NCBI GenBank assembly: GCA_023525975.1
Contig: CM042022.1
Location: forward strand, 65,368,001-65,432,000
Direction of reading: 5' to 3'
From: Smallanthus sonchifolius
Lineage: Eukaryota; Streptophyta; Magnoliopsida; Asterales; Asteraceae
DNA length: 64,000 nt
The notes below the pieces were generated by a model. That model saw only the letters and a program-made list of their open reading frames with translations. It had not been told where the DNA came from and searched no databases. This document shows, one piece after another, positions 21,574 through 32,400 of this stretch (within the stretch, counting starts at the first letter, position 1; each line of letters opens with the position of its first letter). The translations under genes were made by a program, and so were the position numbers.

Positions 21574-24500
21574 ATGCCTCCTCGACGTGCAAACTCTAGC
21601 ACTTCCAACCCGGATCTTGCTACTCTTCTTGCCCAGCTAATAGGGCAAATGACTCAAGCAAATAACAACAGTGACGGGTCTCACAACATCCAAGGGAACG
21701 GTGGTACCAACCCGCCTCATTGCACGTTTAAGCACTTTAACTCGTGCAATCCTACTAAATTCTTCGGAACTGAAGGTGCTACCGGCCTACTTCAATGGTT
21801 TGAAAGCATGGAAAGCACGTTCCTAAACAGTGACTGTCCCGATAATCTTCGGGTTCGCTATGCCACAAGTGTACTTCAAAAGAGAGCCCTCACCTGGTGG
21901 AACAGTGAGAAACGCACTCGTGGTGCTGAGGTTGCTACATCCTTATCATGGGATGATCTGAAAAAGGCCATGACTGATGAATTCTGTCCTCGGAATGAAA
22001 TGAGGAAGCTCGAGGCTGAATTTTGGGATCTTGCCCAAGACAGCGGGGATAATCTGGCTTACACCACCCGGTTCCAAGAACTAAGTCTTTTAGTGCCTCA
22101 CATGATCACTCCCCTTGCTCGGGGAATTGAAAAGTACATAGGCGGCCTGCCTATGCAAATTCAAGATGCTGTGCTAGGAAGCAATCCTCCTACTCTTGAA
22201 GCTGCTATCCGCCTATCTGCTACATTATCCGACAACCATGTCAAAGCCGGAACCTTAACAAGAAAGGGTTCCAAGAAGGTTGTGTCTACTCTTGCGGCAG
22301 TCAAAGATGTGAAAGCCGAGTCTTCTAACCGCAACAAGAAACGAAAGGGTCGAAACTTTGCAGCCGTAATTCCCGCTGTACCTACTAATCAAGTGGCCCC
22401 TTTGGGTCAAAACCCGAAAATTTATCAGGGCCCGAATCCCCAATGCCAGACCTGCAAGTACCATCATCCTGCCAACTTACCATGCCGATTGTGTTCGAGC
22501 TGCGGAAAATACGGACACGTGGTCACTACTTGCCGTACCCGTCCTCCCGTCCATCAAGCTGCTCCAGCCATCCGTCCCAACTATCCGGCACTTCCCAATG
22601 GTAGGGCATGTTACGAGTGTGGAGACCCAGACCACTTCCGTGACCGATGCCCAAAACTTCATCGTCAAGGTGGTCCCCAAGGACGAGCGTTTAACATAAA
22701 CGCTAATGAGGCACAAGCAAACAACGACGTGATAAACGGTACGTTTCTCGTAAACAATCATTATGCATCCATTTTATTTGATACCGGTGCCGATAGGGGT
22801 TTCGTGTCTCTTACCTTTGAATCTCAACTTGCTAAACAAAGAACGAAACTTGACAATCCTTATTCCGTGGAGATAGCAAACGGGAAATCTATTGCTATAA
22901 ACTCTGTTATCCGCAACTGCGATCTCGAGCTTAATAATCATGAATTCTCTGTTGATCTCCTTCCAATGCAATTGGGAAGCTTTGATATTATAATTGGCAT
23001 GGACTGGTTATCCAAGCACCATGCCGAGGTTATTTGCTATGAAAAATGCATTCGTATACCTCTCCCTTCGGGTGACACGTTAGTTATTTTCGGTGAAAAA
23101 CCGTGTCGTGGTCTTCAAATCATGTCTTGCACATTGGCACAAAAGTACTTGCGGAAAAAGTACGTTGCATTCTTGGCCCACATAGTTGACACGAAAGACA
23201 AGGGTAAGAAATTGCAAGACATTCCAATCATCCGAGATTTTCCCGAGGTATTCCCCGAGGATTTACCTGGTCTTCCTCCCACTAGACAAGTGGAGTTTCG
23301 TATCGACCTTGTGCCCGGGGCAACTCCCGTGGCAAAGGCCCCCTATCGTCTTGCACCTTCCGAAATGCAAGAACTCGCAAGTCAACTACAAGAACTCTCA
23401 TCCAAAGGATTCATCCGCCCGAGCCATTCACCTTGGGGCGCTCCCGTGCTGTTCGTAAAGAAAAAGGATGGATCGTTTCGAATGTGCATTGATTATCGTG
23501 AACTCAACAAGCTTACAATAAAGAACCGTTATCCTTTACCCCGTATTGACGATCTTTTCGATCAACTTCAAGGTTCAACATGTTTCTCCAAGATTGACCT
23601 TCGTTCCGGATACCATCAACTTCGTGTTCTCGATGAAGACATTCCAAAGACGGCCTTTCGGACTAGATATGGTCACTACGAGTTCATGGTCATGCCATTC
23701 GGTTTGACTAATGCACCTGCGGTCTTCATGGACCTCATGAACCGTGTGTGCAAACCTTATTTGGACAAGTTCGTGATCGTTTTCATTGACGACATTCTCA
23801 TCTATTCTAAAACGAAAGCAGAGCATGAACAACATCTTCGTTTGATCCTGGAACTCTTGAAGAAAGAACAACTATACGCCAAGTTCTCTAAGTGTGAATT
23901 CTGGCTAAAGGAAGTTCAATTTTTGGGACACATAGTCAACGATAAGGGAATTCATGTGGACCCGGCAAAAATCGAAGCGGTAAAGAATTGGAGTACTCCT
24001 AAGACTCCTACCGAGATTCGTTCCTTCCTTGGACTAGCAGGTTACTACCGTCGCTTCATCTCAAATTTCTCCAAGATTGCGGTTCCACTCACTGCCTTGA
24101 CTCATAAAGGTAAATCTTACGAGTGGGGACCCAAGCAAGAGGAAGCTTTTCAAACTCTCAAGCACAAGCTCTGCAATGCTCCTATACTAACTCTTCCTAG
24201 TGGTAATGACGACTTTGTCGTTTATTGTGATGCATCCAACCAAGGTCTTGGTTGTGTTCTAATGCAACGTGGCCAAGTAATTGCATACGCATCACGTCAA
24301 CTCAAAATCCATGAGAAGAACTATACGACCCATGATCTCGAGCTTGGTGCTGTCGTTTTCGCCTTGAAAATTTGGAGACACTATCTTTATGGTACCAAAT
24401 GCGTGGTTTTCACCGACCACAAAAGTCTCCAACATATTTTCAATCAAAAAGAGCTTAATATGAGGCAACGACGATGGGTTGAACTTCTAAACGACTACGA

Positions 24501-26028
24501 CTGCGAGATCCGCTACCACCCCGGCAAAGCAAACGTTGTAGCCGACGCCTTGAGTCGTAAAGAACATATCATGCTTCATAGTGCTTATATTCATAACGAT
24601 ATCCAAGCCCGTATTCTCAAAGCACAACACACCTCGGTTACCGAGGGAAACATGTATCAAGAAATGGCATGTGGTGTAGAACTCTTGTTAGAAACCAAAG
24701 CCAACGGCCTATTGTACTACTTGGACCGTATCTGGGTTCCCGATCGCGACGATCTCCGTATATTTTTGATGAACGAGTCCCACAAAACTCGATATTCGGT
24801 GCATCCCGGAGCTGATAAGATGTACATGGGTCTCCGTCAGCAATATTGGTGGCCCGGCATGAAAAAGGATATTGCCCTTTTCGTGGCAAAATGCCTAACT
24901 TGTTCTAAAGTGAAGGCCGAACACCAAAAGCCTTCCGGACTCCTCGAACAACCTGAAATTCCCGTGTGGAAGTGGGAGAACCTTGCTATGGACTTTATCA
25001 CCAAACTTCCACGCACTTCTAGTGGACACGATAGTATTTGGGTTATTATCGACCGACTTACAAAGTCTGCTCATTTCTTGCCTATTCGTGAGGACTATCG
25101 AGTCGAGAAATTGGCTCGGATCTACATTGATGAAATCGTAAGTCGTCACGGGATCCCTTTGAACATCATCTCCGATCGTGATTCGCGTTTTACTTCCCGA
25201 TTTTGGCAATCATTGCAATCAGCACTTGGTACTCGTTTGGATCTAAGTACGGCTTACCATCCTCAAACTGATGGGCAAACCGAACGAACAATCCAAACTC
25301 TCGAGGATATGCTTAGAGCTTGTGTTGTTGACTTTGGTGGCAATTTGAATTCTCACCTACCACTGATCGAATTTTCCTACAACAACAGCTATCACACAAG
25401 TATTAACATGGCACCGTTTGAAGCTCTTTATGGACGAAAATGTCGTTCACCGATTTGTTGGAACGAAATTGGTGAAGCACAAATCACCGGTCCCGAGCTT
25501 ATCCAAGAAACCACCGATAAAATTTTTCTTATTCGTGACAACATTCGAGTGGCAAGGAGTCGGCAAAAGAGCTATGCCGATAAAAGACGGAAACCCTTGG
25601 AATTTCAAGTTGGGGATATGGTTCTCCTAAAGGTATCACCTTGGAAGGGCGTAGTTCGATTTGGAAAGAAAGGAAAACTTGCACCTCGATATGTGGGTCC
25701 CTTCAAGATACTCGAAAGGGTAGGAAAAGTGGCCTACAAACTCGATCTTCCTTCAGAACTCATCAACGTTCATCCGACTTTCCATGTATCTAATTTGAAA
25801 AAGTGTCTAGCCGACGAGAATCTCCACATCCCTCTTGATGAAGTGCGTATTGACGAGAGGATGCACTTTGTTGAGAAACCCGTGGAAATCATGGACCGAG
25901 AAGTCAAGAAACTCAAGCGTAGGCGCATCCCCATTGTCAAGGTCCGTTGGGAGTCTAAGCGTGGACCCGAGTTCACTTGGGAACGTGAAGACCACATGAA
26001 GACCAAGTATCCGCACCTCTTTTCATAG
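21574..26028 (+). CDS. Gag-Pol polyprotein, element C unit 1 (1484 aa, open)
   Basis: Single open frame from MPPRRANSSTSNP to HLFS. In order: capsid (RALTWWNSEKRTR near residue 110, FCPRNEMRKLE); two CCHC knuckles at 307-320 (CSSCGKYGHVVTTC) and 346-359 (CYECGDPDHFRDRC); aspartic protease DTGAD at 403; RT with catalytic FIDD (D739, D740); RNase H with YCDASNQGLG (D886) and TDHKSLQ (D948); integrase HHCC from H1070; DD35E core (MDFITKLP with D1140, IISDRDSRF, GQTER); KVSPWKGVV; a chromodomain-like C-terminus (KPVEIMDREVKKLKRRRIP, WEREDHM). All catalytic residues looked for are present, so it could be functional. The chromodomain of this clade is thought to steer integration to marked chromatin. 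Confidence 0.96.
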   Translation: MPPRRANSSTSNPDLATLLAQLIGQMTQANNNSDGSHNIQGNGGTNPPHCTFKHFNSCNPTKFFGTEGATGLLQWFESMESTFLNSDCPDNLRVRYATSVLQKRALTWWNSEKRTRGAEVATSLSWDDLKKAMTDEFCPRNEMRKLEAEFWDLAQDSGDNLAYTTRFQELSLLVPHMITPLARGIEKYIGGLPMQIQDAVLGSNPPTLEAAIRLSATLSDNHVKAGTLTRKGSKKVVSTLAAVKDVKAESSNRNKKRKGRNFAAVIPAVPTNQVAPLGQNPKIYQGPNPQCQTCKYHHPANLPCRLCSSCGKYGHVVTTCRTRPPVHQAAPAIRPNYPALPNGRACYECGDPDHFRDRCPKLHRQGGPQGRAFNINANEAQANNDVINGTFLVNNHYASILFDTGADRGFVSLTFESQLAKQRTKLDNPYSVEIANGKSIAINSVIRNCDLELNNHEFSVDLLPMQLGSFDIIIGMDWLSKHHAEVICYEKCIRIPLPSGDTLVIFGEKPCRGLQIMSCTLAQKYLRKKYVAFLAHIVDTKDKGKKLQDIPIIRDFPEVFPEDLPGLPPTRQVEFRIDLVPGATPVAKAPYRLAPSEMQELASQLQELSSKGFIRPSHSPWGAPVLFVKKKDGSFRMCIDYRELNKLTIKNRYPLPRIDDLFDQLQGSTCFSKIDLRSGYHQLRVLDEDIPKTAFRTRYGHYEFMVMPFGLTNAPAVFMDLMNRVCKPYLDKFVIVFIDDILIYSKTKAEHEQHLRLILELLKKEQLYAKFSKCEFWLKEVQFLGHIVNDKGIHVDPAKIEAVKNWSTPKTPTEIRSFLGLAGYYRRFISNFSKIAVPLTALTHKGKSYEWGPKQEEAFQTLKHKLCNAPILTLPSGNDDFVVYCDASNQGLGCVLMQRGQVIAYASRQLKIHEKNYTTHDLELGAVVFALKIWRHYLYGTKCVVFTDHKSLQHIFNQKELNMRQRRWVELLNDYDCEIRYHPGKANVVADALSRKEHIMLHSAYIHNDIQARILKAQHTSVTEGNMYQEMACGVELLLETKANGLLYYLDRIWVPDRDDLRIFLMNESHKTRYSVHPGADKMYMGLRQQYWWPGMKKDIALFVAKCLTCSKVKAEHQKPSGLLEQPEIPVWKWENLAMDFITKLPRTSSGHDSIWVIIDRLTKSAHFLPIREDYRVEKLARIYIDEIVSRHGIPLNIISDRDSRFTSRFWQSLQSALGTRLDLSTAYHPQTDGQTERTIQTLEDMLRACVVDFGGNLNSHLPLIEFSYNNSYHTSINMAPFEALYGRKCRSPICWNEIGEAQITGPELIQETTDKIFLIRDNIRVARSRQKSYADKRRKPLEFQVGDMVLLKVSPWKGVVRFGKKGKLAPRYVGPFKILERVGKVAYKLDLPSELINVHPTFHVSNLKKCLADENLHIPLDEVRIDERMHFVEKPVEIMDREVKKLKRRRIPIVKVRWESKRGPEFTWEREDHMKTKYPHLFS

Positions 26029-26061
26029 CCTCCACTAGTTGAATTTCGGGGCGAAATTCCT

Positions 26062-26076
26062 TTAACATGGGGAGAC
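26062..26076 (+). other. Polypurine tract, element C unit 1
   Basis: Ends ATGGGGAGAC immediately before the TGTGACA start of LTR 2; the position and purine content fit the second-strand primer. Confidence 0.85.
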
Positions 26077-28565
26077 TGTGACATACCGGATTTAATTACG
26101 CTTTTGTAATACAAATTATGTAATCATCGTTCCATTTAATGAAATGTAAATGTTTTTATTTAATTGTGTACAAAATACATATATATATATATATATATTT
26201 ATTTTATAAATTTAATTAAAATTTTATAAGTTTAAAACTTATATAAAATTCTATATAAAAATCTATATTTAAAAAGTTACATATTTAATAAAATAACATA
26301 TTTTAATAAGATTAATAACTTTTAATAAAATTATTATTTAAATAATAATAAAATAAGTTTATAAAAATATTTTTAAATTTATTTAATTTAAAAGAAATTA
26401 AATTAATTTATTTAAATAAAAGTTCAGGGTTCATTTTGTAATTAATTAAACTATAAGGTTTTGAGTCAAAAATCTGTTGAGGGGCTGTTTCTGGACAAAT
26501 GAAACTGCAAGGGCTCATCCGTAATTAACTCAGGGTCCATTTTAAATCAAAATCAAACCACAGGGACTAAACCTGCCATTTTCCTATTCGCGTTTCCGGT
26601 CACCCCCAACCTTGGTCCGGCGGTCCGAAGCTTTCTCCGGCCCTGCACGAACTGGTTACCCTCCTTCCACACACTCACACTCCAAATTGAGGACTCCAAC
26701 ACCTTCGTCGACCCTGAGTGAAGCTACGACCAGGATTTCAGGAGCCAATTCCACACAGAAATCGAATTCCACTTGTGACATATTCGAGTTCAAAGACCGT
26801 GCCAACCAGACCCGTTTCGACTTGGTTCGAGTCTCAAAACAAGTCCACTGCCTTCTATTACTCCCTGGTAATCAATCCAACTCAAAATCGCGGCATTCGC
26901 ACGAGGATTGCCGAGCAAACTCGAGTCCTCGGACGCGATTGCCGGATTGCCGAGGACCAGCGACCAATTTCTAAGTCGTGTATATCAATTAATTAACACA
27001 CACATAACCAGCGATGGGCTGTGGCCCGGCTGGTTATGCGTGTGTGTGTTTGATCTAGTGGTCGCGGGTTCGAGCCTGCTGGCCTCCGGCCCAACCCCAT
27101 TTTTTATTCTGTTTTCATTTTTTTATTTTATTTAATTATCTTAACTTATTTTAATACCATTTTATACAATAAATACTAAAACGAGTCGGTTTACGTGTTC
27201 GTTTATTTTAAAAAAATCGATTAAACTATATTTTTTTAACCATCCCATTCTTTTATATATAATATTTTTATAAAATTATTAAAATACATTTAATATATAA
27301 AATGTCCTTTATTTTTATAAATCTTGTAACATTTTTTATAAAATTATTAAAATACATTTAATATATAAAATGTCCTTTATTTTTATAAATCTTGTAACAT
27401 TTTTTATAAAATTATTAAAATACATTTAATATATAAAATGTCCTTTATTTTTATAAATCTTGTAACATTTTTTATAAAATTATTAAAATACATTAAATAT
27501 ATAAAATGTCTCATTATTTTTATATGAACCTAGCATTATATTTTTTTTTATTTTATGAACTTGTTTAAATAAATAAAGACTTTTCTTTTGTTATTATTAT
27601 ATAAATACATTGAATATAATAATACTTGTTTAAAACAATATATATATATATATCCTTATAAGTTAAAGTTTTACAAAAAACCCATTATCATTCTATTTCT
27701 ATACTTTATACAAATAAATATTAAAGAAAATTATATTAGAGCCTATATACATTTAAATACAAATACACACCTATACGCATACAATAATACCCATTTGTCT
27801 ACATAGGGTATCAACGTGCTTAGGCTTCCGCATACTTATCACCTACACGCGTGGAAAATACCCGCTTGCAAGGTGAGTTACATAGCCCCTATTTTTATAC
27901 GTTTTGGGGTGAAACATTATACATGCTACTCACATTGTTTATACGTGTTATACATGAGACTATATGCTTATTCTTTGGATGTACATACATTTAAACACAA
28001 GACAACCAACTGTAATATTGATAGATCTATTGTGCCTGACCAGCCCACCCGGTTAGGGTGTTTATTACTGCATACTCGGATATAACCGCGTGTTATATTC
28101 AATCATACCGGATATAGTGGGTAACTATATTCAAGCATACCGGACTTAGCTGTTGTGCTCTGTTCAAGCGCGTCAAACTCGGTTTGAATTGTGATTTAAA
28201 TAAATGTTACATCATATGCTATGTTTAACAAGATAAACAATGAGTTGCAAAACGATTTACAACTACTATTTACAGGAAATACTAAACCTATGTACTCACC
28301 AACTTTTTAGTTGACACTTGATTTAAATAATGTTTCAGGTTTGGATATGTGACTGCTTGCCGAAGATCTCTCCACTTAGGAACTATGGACCTAGTTAAAT
28401 AAATTAATGTTTTGAACTAGACTAGGTTATTTGAAATGTATTGTATTTGGAACTTGTTGTCTTTAAATTAAATGAATGAATTATGCAACCTTTAGTTATC
28501 ATGTGCTTTTGAACAATCATCACATTGTCCGCCTCGATGATTCCGCCATCGGTCGGGGTGTGACA
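26077..28565 (+). repeat. Element C LTR 2 (shared middle LTR, 2489 bp)
   Basis: 3' LTR of unit 1 and 5' LTR of unit 2. Shares both distinguishing C bases (26561, 26731) with LTR 3 against LTR 1. No target duplication at either edge. Confidence 0.95.
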
Positions 28566-28568
28566 GAT

Positions 28569-28580
28569 TGGTATCAGAGA
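28569..28580 (+). other. Primer-binding site, element C unit 2
   Basis: TGGTATCAGAGA, same variant as in unit 1. Confidence 0.9.
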
Positions 28581-29483
28581 CATGGTTATAGGGAATTAGG
28601 TTATTAGACACAATGACCTAGACTATAACCCTAGGACTCCCTTTTATGTGTTATGTGCTAAATGATTAATTGCTATGTGAATTATTTGTAGTTAGGTATT
28701 ATTTGAATTTTCCCAAGTTTGGTACATGAGACTTATACACATACATACAAGACTTTGATACATGATACATACTTTACATACACATTTGATCAACACACTT
28801 ATGCAAACAAATACACTACAAATCCTTGTCCATACTCTCTCCTCATCCATATAAATTGCAACATTTCTACACATTTTATACACATAAACTCTCAATTCTA
28901 CTAAAATCTTAAAATCTCGTCAACGACTTAATTTCTTGAAACCAGTAAAGGACACGTGCAATCTGGAAGGGTGACACCTGTACATTGGGTTTTCTGTCTA
29001 GGAAAGCATTTCGTATAAATCCAAATAAACGGACCCGTATGCTTTCCTGGGAATTCCTGACGTGAGTGTTTACCTATAGGCTAAAGCATGTCTCTTTGAA
29101 AGTTTTGAGGAATTATTTAACGTTGATAAGTCAATGTATTCGCAAGGATACGATCCGAACTTAAACTCAAAATCTGGGGACATTATAGCAAAATAGGAAA
29201 AACTAGACGAACATGCAAAACAAATCATTATTACGGGTGCACACGTAATAACAATTTGTGGTGCATGCAAGTCCCGGCAAATTTCTATTATGCAAATAAT
29301 GATCTATAACATCATGTCCTACCCGGAAAGGATGACTTAGTTTCCCCTATCAACTTAGAATAAATACACACGCACTAGCACGCGTCATGATAAATCTCAT
29401 ATTTCTGCTTACATTATTTCCCGCTATAACTCGTATTTATCCGTCTTATCTAAAATATCCTTGTCTTTTCTTATGATGTTAGA
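28581..29483 (+). other. Element C leader, unit 2
   Basis: Copy of 20671-21573, equal in length and apparently identical; no coding sequence recognised. Confidence 0.8.
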
Positions 29484-32400
29484 ATGCCTCCTCGACGTGC
29501 AAACTCTAGCACTTCCAACCCGGATCTTGCTACTCTTCTTGCCCAGCTAATAGGGCAAATGACTCAAGCAAATAACAACAGTGACGGGTCTCACAACATC
29601 CAAGGGAACGGTGGTACCAACCCGCCTCATTGCACGTTTAAGCACTTTAACTCGTGCAATCCTACTAAATTCTTCGGAACTGAAGGTGCTACCGGCCTAC
29701 TTCAATGGTTTGAAAGCATGGAAAGCACGTTCCTAAACAGTGACTGTCCCGATAATCTTCGGGTTCGCTATGCCACAAGTGTACTTCAAAAGAGAGCCCT
29801 CACCTGGTGGAACAGTGAGAAACGCACTCGTGGTGCTGAGGTTGCTACATCCTTATCATGGGATGATCTGAAAAAGGCCATGACTGATGAATTCTGTCCT
29901 CGGAATGAAATGAGGAAGCTCGAGGCTGAATTTTGGGATCTTGCCCAAGACAGCGGGGATAATCTGGCTTACACCACCCGGTTCCAAGAACTAAGTCTTT
30001 TAGTGCCTCACATGATCACTCCCCTTGCTCGGGGAATTGAAAAGTACATAGGCGGCCTGCCTATGCAAATTCAAGATGCTGTGCTAGGAAGCAATCCTCC
30101 TACTCTTGAAGCTGCTATCCGCCTATCTGCTACATTATCCGACAACCATGTCAAAGCCGGAACCTTAACAAGAAAGGGTTCCAAGAAGGTTGTGTCTACT
30201 CTTGCGGCAGTCAAAGATGTGAAAGCCGAGTCTTCTAACCGCAACAAGAAACGAAAGGGTCGAAACTTTGCAGCCGTAATTCCCGCTGTACCTACTAATC
30301 AAGTGGCCCCTTTGGGTCAAAACCCGAAAATTTATCAGGGCCCGAATCCCCAATGCCAGACCTGCAAGTACCATCATCCTGCCAACTTACCATGCCGATT
30401 GTGTTCGAGCTGCGGAAAATACGGACACGTGGTCACTACTTGCCGTACCCGTCCTCCCGTCCATCAAGCTGCTCCAGCCATCCGTCCCAACTATCCGGCA
30501 CTTCCCAATGGTAGGGCATGTTACGAGTGTGGAGACCCAGACCACTTCCGTGACCGATGCCCAAAACTTCATCGTCAAGGTGGTCCCCAAGGACGAGCGT
30601 TTAACATAAACGCTAATGAGGCACAAGCAAACAACGACGTGATAAACGGTACGTTTCTCGTAAACAATCATTATGCATCCATTTTATTTGATACCGGTGC
30701 CGATAGGGGTTTCGTGTCTCTTACCTTTGAATCTCAACTTGCTAAACAAAGAACGAAACTTGACAATCCTTATTCCGTGGAGATAGCAAACGGGAAATCT
30801 ATTGCTATAAACTCTGTTATCCGCAACTGCGATCTCGAGCTTAATAATCATGAATTCTCTGTTGATCTCCTTCCAATGCAATTGGGAAGCTTTGATATTA
30901 TAATTGGCATGGACTGGTTATCCAAGCACCATGCCGAGGTTATTTGCTATGAAAAATGCATTCGTATACCTCTCCCTTCGGGTGACACGTTAGTTATTTT
31001 CGGTGAAAAACCGTGTCGTGGTCTTCAAATCATGTCTTGCACATTGGCACAAAAGTACTTGCGGAAAAAGTACGTTGCATTCTTGGCCCACATAGTTGAC
31101 ACGAAAGACAAGGGTAAGAAATTGCAAGACATTCCAATCATCCGAGATTTTCCCGAGGTATTCCCCGAGGATTTACCTGGTCTTCCTCCCACTAGACAAG
31201 TGGAGTTTCGTATCGACCTTGTGCCCGGGGCAACTCCCGTGGCAAAGGCCCCCTATCGTCTTGCACCTTCCGAAATGCAAGAACTCGCAAGTCAACTACA
31301 AGAACTCTCATCCAAAGGATTCATCCGCCCGAGCCATTCACCTTGGGGCGCTCCCGTGCTGTTCGTAAAGAAAAAGGATGGATCGTTTCGAATGTGCATT
31401 GATTATCGTGAACTCAACAAGCTTACAATAAAGAACCGTTATCCTTTACCCCGTATTGACGATCTTTTCGATCAACTTCAAGGTTCAACATGTTTCTCCA
31501 AGATTGACCTTCGTTCCGGATACCATCAACTTCGTGTTCTCGATGAAGACATTCCAAAGACGGCCTTTCGGACTAGATATGGTCACTACGAGTTCATGGT
31601 CATGCCATTCGGTTTGACTAATGCACCTGCGGTCTTCATGGACCTCATGAACCGTGTGTGCAAACCTTATTTGGACAAGTTCGTGATCGTTTTCATTGAC
31701 GACATTCTCATCTATTCTAAAACGAAAGCAGAGCATGAACAACATCTTCGTTTGATCCTGGAACTCTTGAAGAAAGAACAACTATACGCCAAGTTCTCTA
31801 AGTGTGAATTCTGGCTAAAGGAAGTTCAATTTTTGGGACACATAGTCAACGATAAGGGAATTCATGTGGACCCGGCAAAAATCGAAGCGGTAAAGAATTG
31901 GAGTACTCCTAAGACTCCTACCGAGATTCGTTCCTTCCTTGGACTAGCAGGTTACTACCGTCGCTTCATCTCAAATTTCTCCAAGATTGCGGTTCCACTC
32001 ACTGCCTTGACTCATAAAGGTAAATCTTACGAGTGGGGACCCAAGCAAGAGGAAGCTTTTCAAACTCTCAAGCACAAGCTCTGCAATGCTCCTATACTAA
32101 CTCTTCCTAGTGGTAATGACGACTTTGTCGTTTATTGTGATGCATCCAACCAAGGTCTTGGTTGTGTTCTAATGCAACGTGGCCAAGTAATTGCATACGC
32201 ATCACGTCAACTCAAAATCCATGAGAAGAACTATACGACCCATGATCTCGAGCTTGGTGCTGTCGTTTTCGCCTTGAAAATTTGGAGACACTATCTTTAT
32301 GGTACCAAATGCGTGGTTTTCACCGACCACAAAAGTCTCCAACATATTTTCAATCAAAAAGAGCTTAATATGAGGCAACGACGATGGGTTGAACTTCTAA